Source of the DNA: JANQPX01 sp039197065
Lineage (GTDB): Bacteria > Pseudomonadota > Alphaproteobacteria > Geminicoccales > Geminicoccaceae
Assembly: GCA_039197065.1 (NCBI GenBank)
Contig: JBCCUL010000049.1
Coordinates: 1-35,815, forward strand
Length of the DNA stretch: 35,815 nucleotides
Reading direction: 5' to 3'
The notes beneath the pieces are model-generated. The model was not told the DNA's origin. It searched no databases and was given only the letters and a program-made list of their open reading frames with translations. A program made the translations under genes and the position numbers. This document shows, in pieces, positions 1-6,216 of the stretch (positions are counted from its first letter, which is position 1; the number at the start of each line of letters is the position of its first letter).

Positions 1-71
1 ATCCAGTCGTCCAAATGATCCGGAAAAAGCGTCCCCTGTTCTCGGGACATGCCCTCGATATAGCGCTTCAT
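1..71 (-). mobile_element. 5' fragment of an IS1182-family transposase, cut by the window edge
   Basis: The minus strand from 71 down to the edge reads MKRYIEGMSREQGTLFP followed by DHLDDW. This is the characteristic N-terminus of IS1182-type DDE transposases (family pattern: MKRFxEG, then Q(S/G)TLFPE, then LDDWI). A ribosome-binding-like AAGGGTGG lies just before the ATG. Only 23 codons are visible, so I cannot tell whether the element is intact outside the window. The insertion sequence end should lie somewhere around 100-140, but I could not define its inverted repeat. Confidence 0.72.
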
Positions 72-242
72 CAATCCACCCTTCGATCTCTCGAAAAGTG
101 ACTACCATCCCCCGACGTTTCGTAACAACCAGGGTCAGGATCAGAAAGGACAGGAAGGCAAGAACTCGGCGCCGAGAACTTCCGCAATCCGCCAGAGAAT
201 GCTGGCCTTTATGGCCGCGCGTTCAAACACTCATGCGCCTTA

Positions 243-507
243 GAGCCCATTCGAAAAATTATCGAGCGATTTCATGGCCTTGTCCATGAGCAGATGCGAG
301 GAGCGTGCCGCGCCGCGGTGCGGCGCACCGCAAGCGTCACGGGACGATTCTGGTGCCAGGAACAAGGCCACCCGCAGGGTCGTCTTGCAGCCGGCCCAGG
401 CCTCGTCATCGGGTTTGAGCGATGCGCCGCATCGCTCAGCGCCCTCTTTTTCACCTGAACTCGACTGCAAGACGATGAAATCATTCGATAACTTTCCGAA
501 TGGGCTC
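243..507. mobile_element. 265-bp MITE-like element with IS5-type ends and TTA target duplication
   Basis: The first 33 bases (243-275) and the reverse complement of the last 33 (507-475) match at 29 of 33 positions, starting GAGCCCATTCG. The element is flanked on both sides by TTA (240-242 and 508-510), which fits the TNA target duplication of the IS1031/IS427 branch of the IS5 family. The interior holds no credible gene. It contains nested inverted repeats: TCGTCTTGCAG near 381-391 against CTGCAAGACGA near 466-476, and a 21-bp hairpin sequence with 10-bp arms near 418-438. It is best read as a non-autonomous element mobilised by a transposase encoded elsewhere. The IS5-family assignment rests on the ends and the duplication only. 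Confidence 0.75.
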
Positions 508-1656
508 TTAGATATCTCGCTCCTGAAGTGGGGTGAGATATCTCTTGCCTGAAGCTGTCTTGCTGTCCGGGCGCGCCGATGCCGCGAGTTCCCAGGTTGG
601 CAGACGACGGCCCATATAGGCTCGCCACGTGCCGACGCTGTTGCCGGCGAAGGCGACGAGAACGTTGGCGATTTGGGTGAATGGGCGCAGCTCCAGGAAA
701 ATGCCGAGAGTCAGGGCGATGAGGCCGCAGCCGAGAACCGACAGCATGACCATGGAACCAAATGCCTGACCGATCGCCGCGAAGATGAGGAGTGCCGATG
801 CCAAAAGGAGGTAGCCACCTGTCCAGCGGAGATAGCGATGTGTCAGATACTTATAGATGTTCCAGAAAGACAGCTTGCGAATGCGTGGCCAGAGCTCTTG
901 ATGCACATTGATGCATTGCTGGGAGATCCTGATCTTCCGGCGATATTCATCGCGCACGGAAGTCGCATGCGGCTCATAAGCGACAACATCATCGGCTTGC
1001 ACGACCCGCTTGCCGCTGCAAAGGACATGAAAAGACAGATAGAGATCGTCGATCAGATCTTCCGGTACCGGTTGGTGCACGTCTCGACGCATGGCGAAAA
1101 GCGATCCATCAGCGCCCATGGCTGATCCCGTTGCGCTCTCAAGGCGCTTGGTCCACTCGTCGAACTGCCAATAGGCTGCGCCGACTTCCGACGTCGCGCT
1201 GGCATCCGCGTTGACGTAGCGGAGATGTGCCGTAACGCAGCCGATGTCGTCATCTGCGAAATAGTCGCGCAGCCGATTGATAGCGTCCTTCTCCACCATC
1301 ACGGTGGCATCCGTGAACACCAGGATCGAGGCTTCGGTATGCCTCACCAAGAGGTTCATGCCGTAAGTCTTGCCATGACGTTCATTCGAGATGATGGCGG
1401 TGATGTCATCGTCGAATTCGTGAACGATATCCGCCGTGCGATCCGAAGCGCCATCGACATAAATCAGGATCTCCAGGTCGCCCTCAGTGTGACGACGAAG
1501 GTCGAGAAGATTGACGATCTTGTCTCGAATAACCGCTTCTTCGTTATAGGCGCAAAGACAGATCGCATAAGTATCGTCAGCGGCCTTGGAACGGTTTGCC
1601 GTCGTTCGGTCTTCGACGACCAGCGGTCCGCTTTGAAAGTTCTCGTTCGCCGTTGG
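508..1656 (-). pseudogene. Family 2 glycosyltransferase with no recognisable start; probably 5'-truncated
   Basis: The frame is open from 1656 to the TAA at 508-510. It encodes a GT-A fold transferase of the processive, membrane-bound type. The start of the fold is seen as AICLCAYNEEAV, then ILIYVDGASDRTAD, NERHGKTYGMN, the sugar-nucleotide/metal motif VFTDATVM, and a helix-rich C-terminus with two hydrophobic segments (LLLASALLIFAAIG and a second one about ten residues on). Such enzymes make or modify exopolysaccharide at the inner membrane. The first ATG (1359) lies inside the fold, after the VDGASD motif, and no ATG, GTG or TTG lies upstream in frame. Sequence upstream of about 1650 belongs to an unrelated gene remnant. 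A CTG at 1623 is the only conceivable start. The gene probably lost its promoter, start and any N-terminal membrane helix in a rearrangement. A sequencing frameshift is the alternative. Confidence 0.65.
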
Positions 1657-1858
1657 TCATATGACGCGCCATCGCCTTGGAATTCGGGCGGCCTGGCATG
1701 TCCTTTGGCGCTAAGCCCTGCACATATTCCGGTCGAGCCGCACCGGTGATGTTTTCCCAATGCTCTTAGTGGATCGGCTGCAGGTGCTGCGTGCGCGAAG
1801 CGGACGGGACGGTGCCGGGGTTGATTGTGAGGTCAGGGCTTAGACCATGCCGATCAGC
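1649..1858 (-). pseudogene. 70-codon remnant of a ThDP-dependent (acetolactate synthase-like) enzyme
   Basis: Translated on the minus strand, this stretch gives DLTINPGTVPSASRTQHLQP, then IH, a stop, and ARPEYVQGLAPKDMPGRPNS. The intact ThDP enzyme at 3937-5628 has DLSINAGTAPFARAALRLKP and ARQEYLDSLAPKDVPGRLNF in the same order and spacing (roughly residues 308-375, the linker between its central and C-terminal domains). The in-frame TAA and the absence of the rest of the gene show it is dead. Nucleotide identity looks like roughly three quarters by eye over the best part, so it is an old duplicate or a fragment of a paralogue. Its downstream end abuts the glycosyltransferase frame. Confidence 0.8.
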
Positions 1859-1926
1859 GCAAGAAAATCGGCGCGCTGCTCTTTACGGCGATATGGACGC
1901 CTTGCAATGGCATTGAGGCCGCGCAG

Positions 1927-1977
1927 CCGACATGACGGATCGATCCGGTTTCGAAAAGCCAGCCTCCGTCATGTCGG
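1927..1977. repeat. 12-bp perfect inverted repeat downstream of the MBL-fold gene
   Basis: CCGACATGACGG (1927-1938) is repeated inverted as CCGTCATGTCGG (1966-1977), with a 27-base spacer. It lies just after the stop of the minus-strand hydrolase gene (1989). There is no T run, so a classical terminator is unlikely. It could be a Rho-assisted 3' hairpin or the scar of a mobile element, given the debris to its left. Confidence 0.5.
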
Positions 1978-1988
1978 TTTCGAGGAGG

Positions 1989-2876
1989 TTAGCCGCGGAC
2001 GGCGTTGACGGCGACATCGAGGAAGAAGGCGCCTGGCAATTCGCCCATCGCCTCGACCATGGCGGCCTTGAGGTCATCCGCCGTCTTGGTTTCGTCGAGG
2101 GCCTTTTTCCAGGCCTGCAGGAGCTTTTGGTTATGCGCGATACCGCTCGCATCATTGGCGGCACCTTCGGCGCGATGGCCGGGCACGATGACCGCAACGC
2201 CCATCGCCTCGAGTTCGCCCAGCGACTGCAGCCAAGCATCGGCGGATTTGGCGTCCGGGACCTCCTTAAGCCAGGCCCAGGTGCCGTTATAAACGAGATC
2301 GGCTGCGACGAGAGCGTCGAACTGGGGGAGATGGACGGGCGTGATCTGCTTGGTGTCGCCGATCATCGGCTCCAGCACCTCGAAGGTCTCGCCTTCGAGC
2401 GTGAGGCCGCCGGAAAGGGGCTCCGGCGCCAGCCATGTATCCGGCAGGGCGTCACCCATCTTCTCCTTTCGCTGATCGAACATGCCCTGTCCCATCTCGG
2501 CGAGCATGCCGGCGACGGCGGGATGCGCGACCAGGCTGGCCTCCGGCCAGGCCTCTTTGAGAACGCCGACGCCGAAATGATGATCGGGGTGGAAATGGGT
2601 GATGAAGATCGTTTCGAGGGTGCGCCCCGTCGCCTGGATGGTGTCCCGCAGCTTTTCGGCGTTCGGCTTGGTGAACTGGCTGTCGATCAGAAGCGCGTTG
2701 CTCTCGCCGAGGACCAGGGTCGAATCGACCAGTCCGCCCATCGCATCGGCGGTGAACACGGAAAATGCGTCGTCGGACGCGGCGCGCGCCAGGTTTGGAA
2801 ATGCGTCGTCCAGCGCCAGGGCGCCGGTCGCGGCACCCGCAGCCGACAAGACGGAACGGCGAGACAAGAGATACAT
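1989..2876 (-). CDS. Metallo-beta-lactamase-fold hydrolase with Tat signal peptide
   Basis: This is a 295-residue secreted protein of the metallo-beta-lactamase superfamily. The chosen ATG (2876) is preceded by a GGGAGG ribosome site and gives a twin-arginine leader, LSRRSVLSAAGAATGALAL, so the folded protein is probably exported to the periplasm. A longer frame exists to 2981 but would bury the leader. The zinc motif HxHxDH is present as THFHPDHH around residue 100. At the place where most relatives have GHT/GHS, this one has MIGDTKQITPVHLP, so the usual third histidine may be replaced or shifted. A later Asp (VAADLVYNG) and a C-terminal VPGH are kept. The substrate is unknown. It is divergent from a LysR gene, which suggests control by that regulator. 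Confidence 0.82.
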   Translation of the reverse strand: MYLLSRRSVLSAAGAATGALALDDAFPNLARAASDDAFSVFTADAMGGLVDSTLVLGESNALLIDSQFTKPNAEKLRDTIQATGRTLETIFITHFHPDHHFGVGVLKEAWPEASLVAHPAVAGMLAEMGQGMFDQRKEKMGDALPDTWLAPEPLSGGLTLEGETFEVLEPMIGDTKQITPVHLPQFDALVAADLVYNGTWAWLKEVPDAKSADAWLQSLGELEAMGVAVIVPGHRAEGAANDASGIAHNQKLLQAWKKALDETKTADDLKAAMVEAMGELPGAFFLDVAVNAVRG

Positions 2877-2943
2877 GAGAGCCCTCCCAAGGCAGATCAT
2901 CCATGGTCCTGACGAAGCCTCCATGATACTTGACATGAGCACA

Positions 2944-2964
2944 ATCGAATGATTTTCATTTAAT
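2944..2964. promoter_or_regulatory. Candidate LysR-type operator between divergent genes
   Basis: ATGA-TTT-TCAT (2949-2959) is the core of an AT-rich dyad that extends outward with 7 of 9 pairs matching. It sits in the 90-bp gap between the hydrolase start and the LysR start, immediately before the latter, where LysR proteins usually bind to repress themselves and activate the divergent gene. This is assigned from symmetry and position only. Confidence 0.4.
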
Positions 2965-2966
2965 TG

Positions 2967-3878
2967 ATGAAAGATATGCATTTATGGGAAATCGATGGTC
3001 GTGGTCTCGCCCTCCTGGTGGCGATCTACGAAGAGGGATCGGTGACCAGAGCGGCGCCGCGCCTCGGCCTCAGCCCGTCGGCGGTGAGCCATGCGCTCGA
3101 CCGTCTTCGCCAGCAGCTCGGCGATCCCTTGTTCGTCCGAGAGGGGCGCGGCATCACGCCCACGGCCCATATGGCCGATATCGTCGATCAGGCGCGCGAG
3201 CTTCTCGCCGGGCTGGAACGGCTCGCCACGCGCTCCCAATTCAATCCGGCGTCAATTGAGGGCGAGTTCGTGATCGCCGCAAACGACTATCAACGGGATC
3301 TGCTGCTGCCGGCGACCTTTCGCAAGCTTCGGCGCGAAATGCCGGGGCTCGATCTGCGCGTCATCTTCTCCGGCTTCGAAAATGTCGATCTCCTGAGGCG
3401 GCGCCGGTGCGATCTCATGCTGACCCCGGATCCGCCTGACGGCACCGAGTTCATGCAGCAGCCGATCCTCGAAGACAGCTATGCCTGTTTCTACGATCCT
3501 GAGACCGTAACGGCGCCGGAAACGCTTGAGGATTATGTCGCTCGTCCCCACGCCAAGGTCGTCTTCACGGATGATGAGGAGTCCCAATTGGATCGCCTGC
3601 TGCTGCCGACCTATGGCCGCAGGCGGATCGTGCTCAAGGTGGCGAATTTCGCGGCGCTCGCGAGCCTGCTGCCGGGGACGGATGTGATCGCGACCTTGCC
3701 GTCACGTCTCGGTCAGACGACGCTCAGGCATCTCGCCTGCAGCCCTTGCCCGGCGCCGACGCCCACCTTGAGGCTTCACATCGTCTGGCATCGCCGCGAT
3801 CACGAGCGCCCCCTCAACAGACATGTTCGAGCGCGGCTGCGGGAGATGGCGGAACGCGTGCAAGGCGAGGCTGCTTAA
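2967..3878 (+). CDS. LysR-family transcriptional regulator
   Basis: This is a full-length (303 residues) LysR-type regulator. The N-terminal winged helix-turn-helix is clear: EEGSVTRAAPRLGLSPSAVS, then HALDRLRQQLGDPLFVREGR, at about residues 20-65. An inducer-binding domain of the substrate-binding-protein fold fills the rest. The frame can open at TTG 2964, but the ATG at 2967 is the natural start. The family acts as a tetramer that senses a small molecule. The divergent Tat-exported hydrolase is the obvious target, and the convergent ThDP enzyme 59 bp downstream is a second possible member of the regulon. The ligand cannot be read from the sequence. Confidence 0.9.
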   Translation: MKDMHLWEIDGRGLALLVAIYEEGSVTRAAPRLGLSPSAVSHALDRLRQQLGDPLFVREGRGITPTAHMADIVDQARELLAGLERLATRSQFNPASIEGEFVIAANDYQRDLLLPATFRKLRREMPGLDLRVIFSGFENVDLLRRRRCDLMLTPDPPDGTEFMQQPILEDSYACFYDPETVTAPETLEDYVARPHAKVVFTDDEESQLDRLLLPTYGRRRIVLKVANFAALASLLPGTDVIATLPSRLGQTTLRHLACSPCPAPTPTLRLHIVWHRRDHERPLNRHVRARLREMAERVQGEAA

Positions 3879-3936
3879 CGCCCAAAACGGGCTCTCAGGG
3901 GCGAAAATCCCCTGGAATTGGATCAACAGAGTTTGG

Positions 3937-5628
3937 TCATCCAGCGGCGCGCTTTCGAAAATCCTCGATCGTCATGGTCGGCGTGATCGCCTCCGGATCG
4001 AGGCGGCATTCGATCAGGGAGAACGTATCGGCCGCTTTGGCGCGTTCGAAGGCGGCTGGAAAGTCCTCGTCCGCCTCGACCATCTCGCCATGGCCGCCAT
4101 AGGCGCGGGCGAGGCCGGCAAAATCCGGGTTCGCCAGCTCCGTACCCGATACCCGCGTCGGGTAGTCGCGCTCCTGGTGCATGCGGATCGTGCCGTACAT
4201 GCCGTTATTGGCGACGATCCAGATGATCTTCAGGCCATGTTGCGCAGCCGTGGCCATTTCCTGGCCTGTCATCAAGAGGCAGCCGTCGCCGGCAAACGCG
4301 ATGACCTCGCGATCGGGGTGAACCAGCTTGGCGGCCACAGCGGCCGGCGTGCCGTAACCCATGGAGCCGCTGGTCGGTGCAAGCTGCGTCCCGTAACCCC
4401 GGTACTGGTAGTACCCGTTGACCCAGACGCAGTAATTGCCGGCGCCATTGGTGATGATGGCGTCCTCGGGCGTATGCTCGTCGACATGACGAACCACGCT
4501 GCCGAAGTTCAGACGGCCGGGCACGTCCTTTGGCGCGAGGCTGTCCAGATATTCCTGGCGGGCCGCCTCGGTGATCGGGGCCCAGCGGTCATTGTTGATG
4601 GGCTTCAGGCGAAGTGCGGCGCGCGCGAACGGTGCGGTGCCGGCGTTGATCGAGAGATCGGGGGCATAGGTCACGCCGATCTGCTGGGCGTCGGCGTGGA
4701 CGTGGACCAGCACCTGATCGGGCTTCGGGATGCCCAGCAGCTCATAGCCCATGCTCGACGCCTCGCCGAGGCGGGTGCCGATCAGGAGGAGGAGGTCGGC
4801 GTCCCTGATGCGATCGCTGAGCGGCGGTTTGAGCGAAACGCCGGCATGGCCGACGTAACAGGGACTGGTATTGTCCAAAAAGTCCTGGCGGCGGAAGGAG
4901 ACGGCGGTCGGCAGGTTGAAACGTTCGATGAAGGTGCGGATGTCCTTGATCGCCTGCCGGTTCCAGCCGCCACCGCCGAGGATGGCCAGCGGGCGCCGGG
5001 CCGAGCTCAAGAGACGCTGCAGCCGCGCCATGTCCTCGACCGAAGGATGCGCCTGCACCGGCTGATAGCGATGCGCATCGCCAACGGCGGTGACCTCGGT
5101 CAGCATGTCTTCCGGCAGGCCGATCACCACGGGCCCCGGTCGGCCAGAACAGGCCACATGAAAGGCGCGGGCCAAAAGTTCGGGGATGCGCCCCGCATCG
5201 TCGATTTCCGTGGCCCATTTGGCGATGCCGCCGAACATCTGACGGTAGTCGATCTCCTGGAACGCTTCGCGCTCGCGCATATGGCGGGCGACCTGGCCGA
5301 TCAGGAGGATCATCGGCGTACTGTCCTGTGCCGCGATATGCACGCCCGCCGACGCGTTGGTGGCGCCGGGGCCGCGCGTGACCATAGCGACGCCCGGGCG
5401 GCCGGTGAGCTTGCCATACGCCTCCGCCATCATCGCAGCGCCACCTTCCTGACGGCAGATGATGTAGCGGATCTTGCTGTCATGAAGCGCATCCAGCACG
5501 GCAAGATAGCTCTCCCCCGGCACGCCGAACGCCATGTCGGTGCCGTGAATGCGGAGCTGGTCGACCAGGATCTGGCCGCCGGTGCGCTGGTTGCTGCCAG
5601 GGCGCGGAGAGGCGATGTCGTCGGGCAT
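3937..5628 (-). CDS. Thiamine-diphosphate-dependent enzyme, acetolactate synthase-like
   Basis: This 563-residue protein has the three-domain ThDP decarboxylase/carboligase layout. The N-terminal pyrimidine-binding domain has the catalytic glutamate in RQEGGAAMMAEAYG (about residue 60) and RGPGATN. The central domain is typical of the family. The C-terminal domain has the diphosphate/Mg motif GDG(x)n-NN, seen as GDGCLLMTGQEM...IVANNGMYG around residues 443-472. There is no regulatory-subunit gene (ilvH) beside it, so a catabolic role (acetolactate-, oxalyl- or benzoylformate-type chemistry) is more likely than branched-chain amino acid synthesis. The substrate cannot be told. It converges with the LysR gene. 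A dead fragment of a close relative lies at 1649-1858. The large opposite-strand frame over it is a shadow. Confidence 0.88.
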   Translation of the reverse strand: MPDDIASPRPGSNQRTGGQILVDQLRIHGTDMAFGVPGESYLAVLDALHDSKIRYIICRQEGGAAMMAEAYGKLTGRPGVAMVTRGPGATNASAGVHIAAQDSTPMILLIGQVARHMREREAFQEIDYRQMFGGIAKWATEIDDAGRIPELLARAFHVACSGRPGPVVIGLPEDMLTEVTAVGDAHRYQPVQAHPSVEDMARLQRLLSSARRPLAILGGGGWNRQAIKDIRTFIERFNLPTAVSFRRQDFLDNTSPCYVGHAGVSLKPPLSDRIRDADLLLLIGTRLGEASSMGYELLGIPKPDQVLVHVHADAQQIGVTYAPDLSINAGTAPFARAALRLKPINNDRWAPITEAARQEYLDSLAPKDVPGRLNFGSVVRHVDEHTPEDAIITNGAGNYCVWVNGYYQYRGYGTQLAPTSGSMGYGTPAAVAAKLVHPDREVIAFAGDGCLLMTGQEMATAAQHGLKIIWIVANNGMYGTIRMHQERDYPTRVSGTELANPDFAGLARAYGGHGEMVEADEDFPAAFERAKAADTFSLIECRLDPEAITPTMTIEDFRKRAAG

Positions 5629-5806
5629 GGAGTGTCCGTAAGCGTTCGGTGTTGTGGATAGTTTTCAGGATTCCATGATGCGCGGCGGGATTGGCCTTGG
5701 CAATGGCGGGTTTTTCTGCAGGCAGATGTGGACCTGGTTCAGACCCAGACGAGGCCCGATCGCCTTTTCAGATTCACCCCAACCCTCATCGGAATTTTGA
5801 TGCGGA

Positions 5807-5821
5807 TTAACCCTGGCTTAA
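5807..5821 (+). promoter_or_regulatory. CtrA-type binding site (TTAA-N7-TTAA)
   Basis: TTAACCCTGGCTTAA is a perfect match to the full CtrA consensus known from Caulobacter and other alphaproteobacteria. It lies in the outer part of the left arm of the inverted repeat. No gene start is close downstream, so the regulated transcript is unclear. It could be an unannotated RNA or small gene. Confidence 0.5.
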
Positions 5822-5954
5822 CGCATCTGCGTTACACAGCCCTGGTCTCGCTGGTCCATGCGATCCTGGGAATCCGTCTGCCCGCGAGAGAAAAGATGTT
5901 TGGCCCAGACTCCCAGGGTCGCATGGACTCGATGACGAGTGTGGCAGGCGAGGG

Positions 5955-5969
5955 TTAAGACGGCGTTAA
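5955..5969 (-). promoter_or_regulatory. CtrA-type binding site (TTAA-N7-TTAA), mirror copy
   Basis: TTAAGACGGCGTTAA matches the full CtrA consensus and occupies the symmetrical position in the right arm. The N7 differs from the left copy while both TTAA halves are kept, which hints that the halves are the conserved part. Confidence 0.5.
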
Positions 5970-6026
5970 TGCGCCGGTGGGACAACATGGTGATCGAGCT
6001 TTGCCAGACGGCAAGTGGAGCCGATG

Positions 6027-6048
6027 CGATAACTCTTCGAATGGGCCT
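6027..6048 (-). repeat. Solo copy of the MITE terminal repeat
   Basis: These 22 bases (CGATAACT...GAATGGGC) match the right end of the 243-507 element (486-507) at 18 of 22 positions, in the same orientation. No partner end was found nearby. It may be the relic of a second insertion of the same family. Confidence 0.4.
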
Positions 6049-6216
6049 GAGACGATGCATTTAGAGCTGTCGCCCATCAGCCTGCCTGATCATTGCATCA
6101 ACAATGGCTTCAAGCTGGTGGCCGATCGGGCTTATTGCCGGCCTTGATGTCACGCAACTCTGCGGTGGATGGCATGATCGGGCCGATGATGGAACCGGAC
6201 TTAGGCGGTCGCCTGG

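Larger units (their letters stand above)
5802..5976. repeat. Long imperfect inverted repeat with a CtrA box in each arm
   Basis: The left arm (about 5802-5871) and the reverse complement of the right arm (about 5911-5976) are homologous along their length with small gaps. The inner 18 bases match at 17 positions (GTCCATGCGAtCCTGGGA at 5854-5871 against 5911-5928), and the outer ends both carry TTAA-N7-TTAA. A 39-base centre separates them. No convincing gene is present; the short frames on both strands give related peptides only because the arms are copies. The rest of the 5629-6216 gap shows nothing else I can name, apart from the solo terminal repeat at 6027-6048 and a possible short decayed frame near 6110-6200. 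Confidence 0.7.

Noticed and set aside
1862..1985. Short minus-strand frame ending RADFLALIGMV, thought to be a transposase tail
   Set aside because: Only about 43 codons, no start, and I could not match it firmly to a transposase family.
1932..2912. 326-codon plus-strand open frame
   Set aside because: Antisense shadow of the Tat-exported hydrolase, which has a signal peptide, zinc motif and ribosome site.
3823..5661. 612-codon plus-strand open frame
   Set aside because: It lies wholly antisense to the ThDP enzyme, whose motifs are clear, and its translation has no recognisable domain. Long antisense frames are common in GC-rich DNA.
6110..6210. Minus-strand peptide GSIIGPIMPSTAELRD, thought to be a gene remnant
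   Set aside because: Too short, no start or ribosome site, and no family I can name. Left as a possible decayed frame.
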